Shown: positions 26,910-36,130, counted from the stretch's first letter. The stretch is 64,000 bases of DNA from UBA1426 sp050953365 (GCA_050953365.1 JBMNMN010000002.1:372001-436000); one strand, 5' to 3'. Numbers and translations: made by a program. Notes: generated from the letters alone by a model not told the origin.

Positions 26910-27083
26910 TTCTCCCCCCCTCGGACGGGGGGAAGGGTATTTCGGTCACATATGGACACCGATTCCGTCAATATACGGACAATTTACGACATCTACTGCT
27001 GGACACAATGCGGCAGCATTAACATATTCGCATTTACGAATATAATATTTTTGGGTAATTATACACTTTAGAGGTGTGAAATA

Positions 27084-27269
27084 ATGGAGTATATGACCGC
27101 AAAAGAAGCTGCCCAAAAATGGAATATTACCGTCCGCCGAGTGCAGGTTTTATGTGCGCAGGGACGGATTCAAGGAGCAATGCGTCTTGGAAATATGTGG
27201 GTTTTGCCTATTAGTGCCAAGAAGCCGGAAGATAAGCGGTATACTCATAAGAATGTAGAAAATAATTAA
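27084..27269 (+). CDS. Excisionase-like helix-turn-helix protein
   Basis: A 61-residue protein with a MerR/Xis-type winged helix (MTAKEAAQKWNITVRRVQVLCAQGRI). The ribosome site GAGGTG precedes the ATG. It lies outside the transposon, 60 bp past its right end, and its stop is directly followed by the IS4-family element, so its native neighbours have been lost. The transposon inserted into what was its upstream region. Similar solitary proteins are common in Clostridia; the target is unknown. Confidence 0.7.
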   Translation: MEYMTAKEAAQKWNITVRRVQVLCAQGRIQGAMRLGNMWVLPISAKKPEDKRYTHKNVENN

Positions 27270-27271
27270 CT

Positions 27272-28881
27272 TAACTTAAACTTCGCACATCAATAATATC
27301 GATGCACCTTGAAAATTCAATATAGGGCGTTATTCAATTGCCAAAAAGTACTCCACTATGCGCATAACTTCAGGCATCTTTTTAGCTCCTTGGGAATGGC
27401 TGCTATGAAAACTTCAAGCAATTGATCCAGTTGTTTTGAAGTTAGAGATAATTTGTCGGCGATTGTATCTATAAACAACTGCATGAGCAGTTGGAAAGCC
27501 TGTGCCAGTGTAATATCCGCCATTTCATCTGAAACAAGATGGAATAATTCACCCAACGTTCGCGGATCAGATGTCTGGCGGTTTTCCATCGCCAGCATCA
27601 TGTATCTTGTAAAGACAACGGCTGTATGTGCGGTCATAGCATCGTATGACAATGAGTTGCACTCCTTGCTTAATCGTAGATATGATTTACAGACCTTGAA
27701 GAAAACCTCGATATTCCAGCGCTTTCCATAGATACGAATCATCTCATCCTCGCGAATGCTCATATCAGTAGTTATCAGTGCAAGATAATCCTTACGCTTA
27801 TTCTTGTTACGAACATAAACTATTCTGGCGGGAATGGATTCACCGTCTTTAACCAGAGAAACTTCTACGGAAAGCAGATATCTTGATCTACCTCTTCGTT
27901 TTCTGTTTTGCTTGTATATCTCCGTTAATGGCTGCATCTTTCCCTTGTACAGGTAATGCATCTTTGATGTTTTCTTTGCCATAGCTATCACATCATAGCC
28001 TATCTCCTTAATCGCGATTAAAGAGGATGGTGAACAAAACCAAGTATCAAATAGCACATGGGTTGCCGGAATGAAGGATTTTTTAGCTACCGATAAAAGC
28101 TCAAGAACCACAGTGGTTGCTTTGGTTTGTGCTAAACTCCTTCTGGCATAACCAACGGATCTTTTGTCCAACGGAGCGGCTTCATTTATTCGATTTTTAC
28201 TGTTTTCTGTGGATAAAAGACATCCGTTGACGGGAAGAAAAGTATTGCCATCAGACCAGCCAAGGGTGAGAAGCCGAAATCCGTATTTATAAGTCCTCTT
28301 AACATGATCATAGACTTTGGCCAAAAGTTCAACTTTCTTAGAACTCGACCGTTCATACAAAGTGTCATCGATTATTAGGACATTTACACGCTTAGCATCC
28401 GTTAGCTGAGTAAGTGATTCCCTAATGATAAATGAGCTAATCCAGGTTGTGAATCGAATCCAATTGATATGACTTGAGTTCATGAATCTGTACACAGTAT
28501 CCTTCCCGAAACCGGCGCAGTGAGTACCCATGAGCATGTTCATATACATGCTTCGGTTCGTAAAGACAAGACCAAACAAGTATTGATAAATCAATACAGC
28601 CGATATCCCTTTGCTTTTATAGGCGTTTGCGCATCTTAAGGCCGATGATACTCTGTACTTTTTAAAGAAGTACTTAATTGATGACGAAACTTTCTTATCG
28701 TTTTGGTAAGCTTGTGGTATACTTTTCATAGCATAAGTCCTTTCCATCTGGTAGATTGTTTCTGGTAACTCAATTATACCAAAAATGGAGGACTTTTGCT
28801 ATTATTCCGGCTGTTTTATTGCCCTATAGTATTGAATTTTCAAGGTGCATAGGCACTTTTACAAGTGCGAAGTTTAAGTTA
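27272..28881 (-). mobile_element. IS4-family insertion sequence
   Basis: A 1,610-bp element bounded by a perfect 17-bp inverted repeat TAACTTAAACTTCGCAC (27272-27288 and the complement at 28865-28881). A second, inner block GCACCTTGAAAATTCAATA is also inverted near both ends. One minus-strand transposase gene fills it. A target duplication is not evident. Confidence 0.85.
27356..28729 (-). CDS. IS4-family transposase
   Basis: A 457-residue DDE transposase. The catalytic acids are in LIIDDTLYE and LFDTWFCSP, and the third sits in the perfect Y-(2)-R-(3)-E-(6)-K signature YGKRWNIEVFFKVCK that defines IS4 enzymes. The start at 28729 is preferred because AAAGGA precedes it; a Met six codons upstream has no ribosome site. 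Reading frame intact, so the element may be active. Confidence 0.9.
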   Translation of the reverse strand: MKSIPQAYQNDKKVSSSIKYFFKKYRVSSALRCANAYKSKGISAVLIYQYLFGLVFTNRSMYMNMLMGTHCAGFGKDTVYRFMNSSHINWIRFTTWISSFIIRESLTQLTDAKRVNVLIIDDTLYERSSSKKVELLAKVYDHVKRTYKYGFRLLTLGWSDGNTFLPVNGCLLSTENSKNRINEAAPLDKRSVGYARRSLAQTKATTVVLELLSVAKKSFIPATHVLFDTWFCSPSSLIAIKEIGYDVIAMAKKTSKMHYLYKGKMQPLTEIYKQNRKRRGRSRYLLSVEVSLVKDGESIPARIVYVRNKNKRKDYLALITTDMSIREDEMIRIYGKRWNIEVFFKVCKSYLRLSKECNSLSYDAMTAHTAVVFTRYMMLAMENRQTSDPRTLGELFHLVSDEMADITLAQAFQLLMQLFIDTIADKLSLTSKQLDQLLEVFIAAIPKELKRCLKLCA

Positions 28882-29306
28882 TATAATTCAGAATACCAAA
28901 TTCCAGTCATTAACTCATCTACATATGCATTACCCTCGGTTGGCTTTGAGCCCTGATTATATTTATCATGACATATAGAGTTAAAAATAGGGTATAGAAT
29001 GTCTTTCTTTATTTTTGTATATATGCCCATTGCATCAAATCTTGGATTTCTACAAAGCATAATAAAAAATGCTGACAACATCTCATTAGCAATAGTTAGC
29101 GGGATGATTCTCTCACTTCTTCCTAACCCAACAGGCATTCCATTTTGTACAACATTTATAAAATCTTGATATATCCTTTCCCAGTTCTTTTCAAAAAAAT
29201 CATCAAATGCTTTTTCTAAAATAAAGCTATTCATTGCTTCAATTTGATTCTTTATAGCTGCTTTTTTAGCAAGATTTCCATCATCATAATAAAAGTCACA
29301 ATTCAT
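28882..29306 (-). pseudogene. Host gene fragment between two insertion sequences (DUF4238-like?)
   Basis: About 140 codons on the minus strand (NCDFYYDDGNLAKKAAIKNQ ... ANEMLSAFFIMLCRNPRFD ... YVDELMTGIWYSELYN). The end is cut by the IS4-family element, which supplies the stop. Upstream, the frame continues without a start codon toward the IS3-family element about 75 bp away. The text resembles the middle of DUF4238-type proteins, but that is a weak match. The protein would be incomplete at the C terminus and probably at the N terminus. Confidence 0.55.
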
Positions 29307-29460
29307 GATTTCAAAGAAATGCTTGTCTATACTTTTCTTCGTTTTAATTATGCTATATTATAATATAATGTACCCATAAAACAAGACAAAAATTTCGAAA
29401 AGCTTAATGAACCTGATATAATAAAAAACAGTAAACTGTCAGGAAAGAAGGTTCATAAAA

Positions 29461-29802
29461 ATGGCTAAACGAAGAACATTTTCACCAGAATTTAAGAGCA
29501 AGCTCGTATTGGAGCTACTACGCGAAGAACGCTCCCTCGGCGAGATTGCTAACGAGCATGGAATAAGTCCGAACCAGCTAAGGAATTGGAAAATAGAATT
29601 TCTAAAAAACGCTTCAAGAGCCTTTTCGGAAAGCAGGGATGAAAAAGAAATCCGTGCCAAGGAAAAGGAAATGGATGGGCAGCTTAATGTACTAATGGCG
29701 AAAGTCGGTCAACTCACGATAGAGAATGACTGGCTGAAAAAAAAATCTAAACAAGTCTTTGGAGATGATTGGGAGACTAAAACTAATTTCAAAAGACCAT
29801 AA
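29461..29802 (+). CDS. IS3-family OrfA (DNA-binding subunit)
   Basis: A 113-residue protein with the usual helix-turn-helix (FSPEFKSKLVLELLREERSLGEIANEHGISPNQLRNW) and a leucine-zipper-like C-terminal helix (LNVLMAKVGQLTIENDWLKKK). Near its end is an uninterrupted run of nine A (29737-29745), the likely slippage site for making the OrfAB fusion. AGGAAAGAAGG precedes the ATG. Confidence 0.88.
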   Translation: MAKRRTFSPEFKSKLVLELLREERSLGEIANEHGISPNQLRNWKIEFLKNASRAFSESRDEKEIRAKEKEMDGQLNVLMAKVGQLTIENDWLKKKSKQVFGDDWETKTNFKRP

Positions 29803-30604
29803 GCTGACTGTGCTCAGGCAATGTGAATTGCTTGAAGTCAACAGAACTAGCGTATATTATACACCGGTAGAGCCGGACCTGCAGTATGAAAACCTGGTTA
29901 AGAACAAGCTTGATTACTGGCACACAAAAATGCCCTATATGGGAGTCAGAAAGCTTCGTGACAAGCTGCAGAACATTGACAATATTCCGGTTGGACGCAA
30001 GTTAATAAAGAGATTCATGAACGAGATGGGGATTTATGCAATGTGCCCAAAGCCGAATCTCTCTAAGCGTAACAAGCTCCATAAAATCCATCCATACTTG
30101 TTGCGAAACCTATGCATTAACAAAGTCAATCAAGTTTGGGCAATTGATATCACATACATTAGGATGGGGAATGGACATATGTATCTAACCGCCATTATCG
30201 ACTGGCATAGCCGCTTTCTAGTCGGCTGGGAATTATCTGATACCCTAGATACAGCACCGGTTCTAGAAGCAGTAAAGAAAGCAATTCAGCGTTACGGAAA
30301 GCCGGAGATCATAAATTCGGATCAAGGCTGCCAATTTACGAGTGATGAATACACAACTTACCTCAAAAATAGAGGGATCAGGCAAAGCATGGACGGCAAG
30401 GGGCGTTGGGTAGACAATGTGGTAATTGAACGGTGGTTCCGCAGCCTCAAAATCGAACACATCTATCCTTATGAATATCTTACACCTAGAGAGCTTAGAG
30501 TAGGGATTCGCAAATATGTGAACGAGTACAACTTTGAACGATCACACCAAACCCATGGTTATCAAACCCCTAGCCAGGTGTATTTGGGAAGGCAAGCAGC
30601 TTAA
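29759..30604 (+). CDS. IS3-family OrfB (DDE transposase)
   Basis: A 281-residue catalytic protein: an HTH_21-type N-terminal segment (LRQCELLEVNRTSVYYTP), then an rve core with acids in WAIDITYI, NSDQGCQFTS and NVVIERWFRSLK. Its frame is +1 relative to OrfA and, read back to the A9 run, continues the family sequence (KNLNKSLEMIGRLKLISKDHKL). So the active product is probably the fusion made by slippage at the A9 run rather than a product of the internal ATG at 29759. Confidence 0.88.
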   Translation: MEMIGRLKLISKDHKLTVLRQCELLEVNRTSVYYTPVEPDLQYENLVKNKLDYWHTKMPYMGVRKLRDKLQNIDNIPVGRKLIKRFMNEMGIYAMCPKPNLSKRNKLHKIHPYLLRNLCINKVNQVWAIDITYIRMGNGHMYLTAIIDWHSRFLVGWELSDTLDTAPVLEAVKKAIQRYGKPEIINSDQGCQFTSDEYTTYLKNRGIRQSMDGKGRWVDNVVIERWFRSLKIEHIYPYEYLTPRELRVGIRKYVNEYNFERSHQTHGYQTPSQVYLGRQAA

Positions 30605-30803
30605 TAGACCTTGGGGCCAGCCCCAAACCCTGTCCTCGCCGGAGGGCAGGTGGCCCGATCAACAGGCCACCAGAAAAAGGATATGGTTCATCTGGGAGTC
30701 AAGGGTCAAGATAAACTCGCTTCGCTCGCCCTTGACTCCCGCCGAAAGGATATTGACTATATGTAAATATTTGGTTCATTAAGAATAAAAAAAATATGTC
30801 TTG

Positions 30804-32596
30804 ACAAGGTGAACACTACAGACATTCCGGATAATGCGGGTGTGGCAATCGAATACAACATTCCACAGTCTGGAAAGAGAATCGATTTTCTCATTTCGGG
30901 ATATGATCAGCGCCGATCTGAAAATATTGTCATTATAGAAATGAAACAATGGGACGAGGCGAAAGTAACTAATATGAGCGACATGATTTCTGTGGGACGA
31001 TTCGGAAACGTTCCACACCCATCGTATCAGGCCTGGTCCTATAAAACTCTCATGGAAGATTACAATACAACCATTCAGGAAAAACAGATTGGGTTATATC
31101 CATGTGCCTATCTTCACAATTATGTAGAAAAGGAAGATAGCCCTGTAATCTTAAACGAACGTTATTGGGACTGTCTCCGTGAGGCACCTGCATTTTTAAA
31201 GAGTGACAGCGAAAAGTTACGAGCTTTTATTAAACGTTTTGTAAAGTACGGTGATAATAAAGAAATCCTGTACCGGATTGAAGCGGGGAAAATTCGCCCT
31301 TCTAAAAATCTTGCAAATTGTCTTTCCTCTATGATTAAAGGGAATCAGGAGTTCGTTCTGATTGATGAGCAAAAGACTGTATATGAAACCGCATTGGATT
31401 TAGCTGATACTGTGACCGGAAAGAGAAAACAAGTTTTCATTGTAAGAGGTGGACCTGGAACAGGGAAAACGGTAGTTGCAATCAACCTGCTCGTTGAGCT
31501 AACAAAGAGGGAAAAGCTGGTGCAATATGTAACCAGTAATGGTGCGCCGAGAGCTGTCTATGCGGAAAAATTAGCCGGTGTAAAGAATAAAACACGAATT
31601 CTAAATTTATTCAAGGGTGCTACAGTATATCAGGGATTAGAAAAAAATACTTTTGATGTATTGATAATCGATGAGGCACATCGTTTGAGCAAGAGAAATC
31701 TGCTTAATACATATAACGGGAATCAGGTAAAAGATCTGATTAATGCAGCAAAGCTGGCGATATTTTTCTTAGATGAATCTCAAAAAGTGTTAATCGAGGA
31801 TATCGGAAGCGAAGAAGAGATAGTAAAACAAGCAAGAGCATATGGTGCGCAAGTAACGAAAATGGATTTACCTACACAGTTCCGATGCAACGGATCAGAC
31901 GGTTATTTGGCATGGATTGATAATACACTCGGAATCCGAGAAACCGCAAACCCGATCTTAGAAGGAATAGATTATGATTTTCGAGTAGTAGATTCTCCCA
32001 CTGAGTTACACCGATTAATACGTGAAAAAAACGCGACCGAGAACTCGGGAAGTGGGTCCAGAGTGGTTGCAGGGTATTGTTGGCCGTGGACAAGCAAGAA
32101 AGATCCCAATGCTACAGATATCAATATCGGAGAGTATCGTGTAAGATGGAATAAAGCCGAGGACGGCCCATCATGGGCAATTCGGGAGGGATCCATCGAT
32201 GAAGTGGGATGTATTCATACCTGTCAAGGACTGGAGTTTGATTATGTTGGCGTAATCATTGGCGAAGATATGGTCGTTGAGGAAGGCAGGATTATTACCA
32301 GACCAGAAGCTCGGGATCGGGTAGATGCAAATAAAACGCTTCGAGGATACAAAACACTGATAAAGTCTACCGATCCTTCAACGGTGGAAAAAGCAAGGAA
32401 AATGGCAGATGAAATTATTCGGAATACTTATAAAGTCTTGATGACCCGTGGGCAGAAGGGATGTTATGTGTACTGTTGTAATAGCGAATTAGCAGAATAC
32501 CTTAAAAGTAGAATCGGGAAGTATTATTACAAATGCAATGAAGAAGGGCAGGATTATTTATCAGTTGCTGAGGACGAGAGTAGCTACAATTTGTAA
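30804..32596 (+). pseudogene. N-terminally truncated nuclease-helicase (DUF2075)
   Basis: About 597 residues of a PD-(D/E)XK-like nuclease plus DUF2075 P-loop helicase protein. Nuclease motif residues appear in RIDFLISG and VIIEMKQWD; Walker A is GGPGTGKT, Walker B LIIDEAHRL, and later helicase motifs include PTQFRCNGSD and VLMTRGQKG. Full-length relatives carry about 50-60 more N-terminal residues. Here the homology starts abruptly at the right end of the IS3-family element, and the GTG at 30809 has no spaced ribosome site. The missing 5' end is not on the other side of the element, so a rearrangement as well as insertion occurred. Confidence 0.75.
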
Positions 32597-32845
32597 AGAT
32601 GATAATAACCTGGTACACCATTGGCTACATATATCATACTCTACGTCACTGCGGCTGTTTATGGTGGATGATCCCAAGCAGTCGATTTACAGAAACTATA
32701 ATAGCGAAGCAGAAAATGGAATGTAATACTATTGGCATTAATCAATGTACGGAGTGTGAAAAAGAAATCTGCGATAACACAACGATGTGTATTATTGTGG
32801 ATGCCTAATGTTCTATATTCGATGGAAGTTAGGAGGTAAAAAACT
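32597..32845. other. Degenerate intergenic stretch
   Basis: No intact gene. One frame holds the phrase MVDDPKQSIYR, the motif of UvrD/AddA-type helicases, followed by unrelated codons and a stop, so this may be a tiny relic of another helicase gene. The end supplies AGGAGG for the next gene. Confidence 0.4.
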
Positions 32846-33226
32846 TTGAGAATAAAAGTACAGTACACAACATTGATCGTGAAGGATTTGGAGGAATCCG
32901 TTAAGTTTTACCGTGATGTGTTGGGTTTTAAAGAAGGCTATCATGTTGATTTGCCCGATGGCGGCGCCATCACGATTATGAACAGCGAAGACGGCGCGAG
33001 TGTTGAGTTGATAGCAAATAAGAATTATGGGATAGGGATTTATTCTATTGGTACGGATGTAGATGACCTTGATGAGGCAATCAAGATCTTAAGAGAAAAT
33101 GGGTATGAACCCACGGGACCTGTCATTCCGACGACAGTAGGGCGCATGACCTTTGTTTTGGATCCGAACGGAGTTCGAATTTGCTTGATTGAACATTCGC
33201 AGGAATATAAAGAGAAATTTATGTAA
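32846..33226 (+). CDS. VOC family (glyoxalase-fold) protein
   Basis: A 126-residue vicinal oxygen chelate protein with paired beta-alpha-beta-beta-beta modules (YTTLIVKDLEESVKFYRDVLGF and IYSIGTDVDDLDEAIKILRENG) ending in FVLDPNGVRICLIEH. Metal-binding residues are not obvious at the N-terminal position, where a Thr replaces the usual His. TTG start with AGGAGG upstream. The substrate cannot be predicted; members include lyases, dioxygenases and antibiotic-binding proteins. Confidence 0.85.
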   Translation: MRIKVQYTTLIVKDLEESVKFYRDVLGFKEGYHVDLPDGGAITIMNSEDGASVELIANKNYGIGIYSIGTDVDDLDEAIKILRENGYEPTGPVIPTTVGRMTFVLDPNGVRICLIEHSQEYKEKFM

Positions 33227-33292
33227 TCAATCTGTTTTTGATTCATGAGGGAAGAGTGCATGAACAGGGAAGTAATGGGAGTAATCTAAAAT

Positions 33293-34234
33293 ATGATTCT
33301 CAGTGTAAGCCGGAGGACGGATATCCCTTCATTTTATTCTGAATGGTTCATGCACAGGATAAAAGAGGGTTACGTATATATTCGGAATCCAATGAATGCA
33401 AAGCAAATCAGCAGAGCGAACATTAAACCCGATGTTGTTGACTGTATTGTTTTTTGGTCTAAAAATCCGGCTCCCATGCTGAAATACCTTGACGAGTTGG
33501 ATCGGATGGGCTACCGGTACTATTTTCAATTTACCTTAACACCGTATGACACAAGCATTGAACAAAATCTGCCGGCTAAGGCTGAGATTGAAGATATTTT
33601 CATAAAGTTGAGCGCCAGGCTTGGGAAGGAAAGGGTGGTTTGGCGCTACGATCCGATCTTGTTGAACGGCGAATGGACCATTGACCGTCATGTGAAAAGC
33701 TTTCGTTCCATGGCTCACAGGCTGGCTGAATTTACCGATGAATGCATTATCAGTTTTATCGATCCATATAAAAAAACAGTAAGACAGATGGGTGAAAAGC
33801 TAGACAGGCGCATTACAACTCAGGAGATGACGGAGATTGCACAAAGGCTTGCTGAAGTTGGACGTGAGACCGGCCTTGCTATTAATACCTGCGCCGAGGC
33901 AATCGATTTAGATGTGTTTGGGATAGGCCATGCGTCATGCATCGACAGAAAGCGGATTGAAAAGATCATCGGTTGCTGTTTGAACGAAAACGTGAAAAAA
34001 GATAGCCAGAGGCCGCATTGCGGCTGCATTGAATGCATTGACATCGGCGCTTACAGCACCTGTAAAAACGGTTGCCTGTATTGTTACGCCAATTTCAGCC
34101 GTGAAATGATTGAGCGCAACTGCAGCCTGCACAACCCCAAATCGGCTCTGCTTGTTGGTGACAGCAACCTTGTCGAAAAGGTGGCAGAGCGGAAAGTAAC
34201 AAGCTTGAAGGACGAGCAATTGAGATTGTTATAG
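33293..34234 (+). CDS. DUF1848 family protein (radical SAM-like cysteine motif)
   Basis: A 313-residue DUF1848 protein, recognised by the opening MILSVSRRTDIPSFYSEWF and FWSKNPAPML. The C-terminal third has a cysteine cluster CGCIECIDIGAYSTC followed by CKNGCLYCYA, which looks like an iron-sulfur site similar to radical SAM CxxxCxxC motifs. No partner enzyme is adjacent that identifies a substrate. No signal peptide. Confidence 0.85.
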   Translation: MILSVSRRTDIPSFYSEWFMHRIKEGYVYIRNPMNAKQISRANIKPDVVDCIVFWSKNPAPMLKYLDELDRMGYRYYFQFTLTPYDTSIEQNLPAKAEIEDIFIKLSARLGKERVVWRYDPILLNGEWTIDRHVKSFRSMAHRLAEFTDECIISFIDPYKKTVRQMGEKLDRRITTQEMTEIAQRLAEVGRETGLAINTCAEAIDLDVFGIGHASCIDRKRIEKIIGCCLNENVKKDSQRPHCGCIECIDIGAYSTCKNGCLYCYANFSREMIERNCSLHNPKSALLVGDSNLVEKVAERKVTSLKDEQLRLL

Positions 34235-34306
34235 CCCATAAATTGCCCTCGGGGTCCTGCAACATAGATTCGGATAGATACGTCATAAATTAGAAGGGAC
34301 GGCACC

Positions 34307-34873
34307 ATGAGCAACAGATTTATCGCGTTTGATGTGGAGACTCCAAACGCCCGAAACAATCGAATCAGCGCAATAGGAATCACGATTGTCGAAAATGGAA
34401 GGATAATCGGTGAGAAATACACCTTGGTGAATCCTGAAACCCACTTCGATTATTTCAATATCAGATTGACCGGAATCACCCCCGAAGAGGTGGCAGGTAA
34501 ACCTACCTTTCCCGAACTGTGGGAAGAGATTAATACTCTCATGGGCAGCGGCTTGCTGGTTGCCCACAATGCACCTTTCGATATGGGAGTTCTGGCCAAG
34601 TGTATTGACTGGTATGAAATCGATTGGAGGCCCTTTACATATTATGCCTGCACCTGCGCAATGGGGCGCAAGTGCTATCCGGATCTCGACAACCATAGGC
34701 TCAGCACTCTGTGCAGCCATCTTGGCATCGAACTCGATCATCACCACGCAGGAAGCGATAGTAGAGCCTGCGCTGAACTCTTAATAAACTACATGGACCG
34801 CGGCCTCCCTGTTGATAAATATCTGCGAAGATATAACTTTTCAAATGTCCGCGCCCGGCGGAGCATTTGGTGA
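34307..34873 (+). CDS. DEDDh 3'-5' exonuclease (DnaQ-like)
   Basis: A 188-residue exonuclease of the DnaQ/PolC epsilon type. Motif I is FIAFDVETPN (Asp8, Glu10), motif II is in LLVAHNAPFDMGVL, and motif III is HHHAGSDSRACAEL, giving the DEDDh set. No BRCT or polymerase domain is attached. Stand-alone members trim 3' ends in repair or RNA turnover. ATG follows GGGACGG. Confidence 0.88.
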   Translation: MSNRFIAFDVETPNARNNRISAIGITIVENGRIIGEKYTLVNPETHFDYFNIRLTGITPEEVAGKPTFPELWEEINTLMGSGLLVAHNAPFDMGVLAKCIDWYEIDWRPFTYYACTCAMGRKCYPDLDNHRLSTLCSHLGIELDHHHAGSDSRACAELLINYMDRGLPVDKYLRRYNFSNVRARRSIW

Positions 34874-34900
34874 TACGGTTAACAAACGGGGGAGAGTGTT

Positions 34901-36040
34901 ATGAAAAAAGCTTTTATTTTTTCCCTGATATTATGGACTATTGTATTTTTGTTTTCCGCCTGTGGAATAACGCAGACCGCACCTCCACCCGCACCGGACG
35001 AAGATACTGTTACAGAAACATCTGATTATATCTCCCATACATCAAAATACGGCTTCACCGGAGGGAATATAGGTGCAGGCGGCCTTATGGCCGGAGACGG
35101 GAACGGATGGGTGTTTTACCGCAGCGAAGCTGATCACTGGAAGCTATACAAGGCAAAACTGGACGGCTCAGAAAAGACATTGCTTTGTGAGGATTCTCCA
35201 TGCGACATAAATGTTCTTGACGAATGGGTCTATTACGCCAATTATCTGGACGATTTTTCCCTATACCGTATTCGCACAGATGGCTCCGGGCGGCAGAAGC
35301 TTATTGACGGATACTGCAGCAATATACATGTGACGGACACCGGCATTTACTTTGATATGCGAGATAAAAACAATTCTGCACTTGTATATCGCATGGAGTT
35401 AGCCGGCGGTGAACCGATGCTTCTTGTTCCCAATATGCAAGTTGCGACCTTCTTTGATGGTATTCTATATTGCAAATCACCGGACAAGTTGATTGCCTAT
35501 GATATGGAAACCGGCAATACCACCGATATATGTAATAAATATACTCATAATGTGAGCGCTGATGAAACCGGTATTTACTACTGGTCGGTTGATGAAAACA
35601 CTTTTTGTCATTTTGATCTCAGGTCCGGTAAAGAACAGGTGATTTTGACCGGCGGCGACTTCTTTAATTACGCAAACGGCAAGCTTTATTATCTGGGTTA
35701 TGGCGGCGAAAACAATAACTACAACTGCGTATACTGCCTTGACGTTGACAAGGATACCACATCTGCAGTTCTTTCTCTTTCCGACCAATATTTCGATACG
35801 AGCGGAAATCTGCTTGGGATAACAATCGAACAAGTAAGGGATGGTACGGTCGAGATAGATGAGTCATATTTTGACAGCGAAGACGGGGTGTTCATTGGGA
35901 TATCAGAACAAGCCGGATATACTTATATCATTGAGGACAGGGCCTACTGCCGTGGAGCCTTGCGTGAAAGTGCTTTAGAGTCAGGGAGAGCTGATTGTTG
36001 GATCTTGTATGATAATAATGGCGGTATCGTTTGGGATTAG
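34901..36040 (+). CDS. DUF5050-type beta-propeller lipoprotein
   Basis: A 379-residue lipoprotein. The signal peptide ends in the lipobox FSAC (Cys21). The mature part has repeated strands such as GNGWVFYRSEADHWKLYKAKLDGS, DEWVYYANYLDDFSLYRIRTDGS and ETGIYYWSVDENTFCHFDL, the DUF5050/TolB-like propeller pattern. It would sit on the outer face of the membrane. GGGGGAGAG precedes ATG 34901. Ligand unknown. Confidence 0.85.
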   Translation: MKKAFIFSLILWTIVFLFSACGITQTAPPPAPDEDTVTETSDYISHTSKYGFTGGNIGAGGLMAGDGNGWVFYRSEADHWKLYKAKLDGSEKTLLCEDSPCDINVLDEWVYYANYLDDFSLYRIRTDGSGRQKLIDGYCSNIHVTDTGIYFDMRDKNNSALVYRMELAGGEPMLLVPNMQVATFFDGILYCKSPDKLIAYDMETGNTTDICNKYTHNVSADETGIYYWSVDENTFCHFDLRSGKEQVILTGGDFFNYANGKLYYLGYGGENNNYNCVYCLDVDKDTTSAVLSLSDQYFDTSGNLLGITIEQVRDGTVEIDESYFDSEDGVFIGISEQAGYTYIIEDRAYCRGALRESALESGRADCWILYDNNGGIVWD

Positions 36041-36130
36041 CCAGAAGTCAAAATGAACTGCCTCTGAAATACACCAAAGTGGCAGAAAGTCTTTCGCATT
36101 GCTTTGATTTGCACAACCCATGGCAGTTGT

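Larger units (their letters stand above)
24009..27024 (+). mobile_element. Three-gene DDE/ExeA transposon with defined ends
   Basis: Ends were read directly. The left terminus TGTTTACGCCGCCGCA (24009-24024) and the reverse complement of the right terminus TGTTAATGCTGCCGCA (27009-27024) match at 13 of 16 positions, and a flanking direct repeat TATTCG occurs at 24003-24008 and 27025-27030. The element is 3,016 bp with TG/CA tips. Inside each end are extra TGTCC-type motifs (24052, 24075 at the left; complements at 27001, 26987, 26954 at the right), the layout of multiple transposase sites as in Tn7/Mu/Tn5053-type elements. Cargo is only the three transposition genes. Confidence 0.85.
29382..30803 (+). 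mobile_element. IS3-family insertion sequence
   Basis: About 1.42 kb with imperfect inverted ends: CAAGACA at 29382-29388 and its complement TGTCTTG at 30797-30803, with a further matching inner word CTTAATGAACC in both ends. It encodes OrfA and OrfB. Between OrfB and the right end are about 200 bp with strong hairpins, including a perfect 12-bp stem GGGAGTCAAGGG/CCCTTGACTCCC (30694-30740). Exact tips are uncertain by a few bases, and no target duplication was seen. Confidence 0.75.

Noticed and set aside
30809..30811. GTG as the native start of the DUF2075 protein
   Set aside because: It lies at the IS end with AAGG touching the codon, and homologues extend further upstream, so truncation is more likely.
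32538..32808. Small frames containing VDDPKQSIYR and a Cys-rich tail
   Set aside because: Frames overlap the DUF2075 end or lack ribosome sites; kept only as a possible helicase relic in the gap description.
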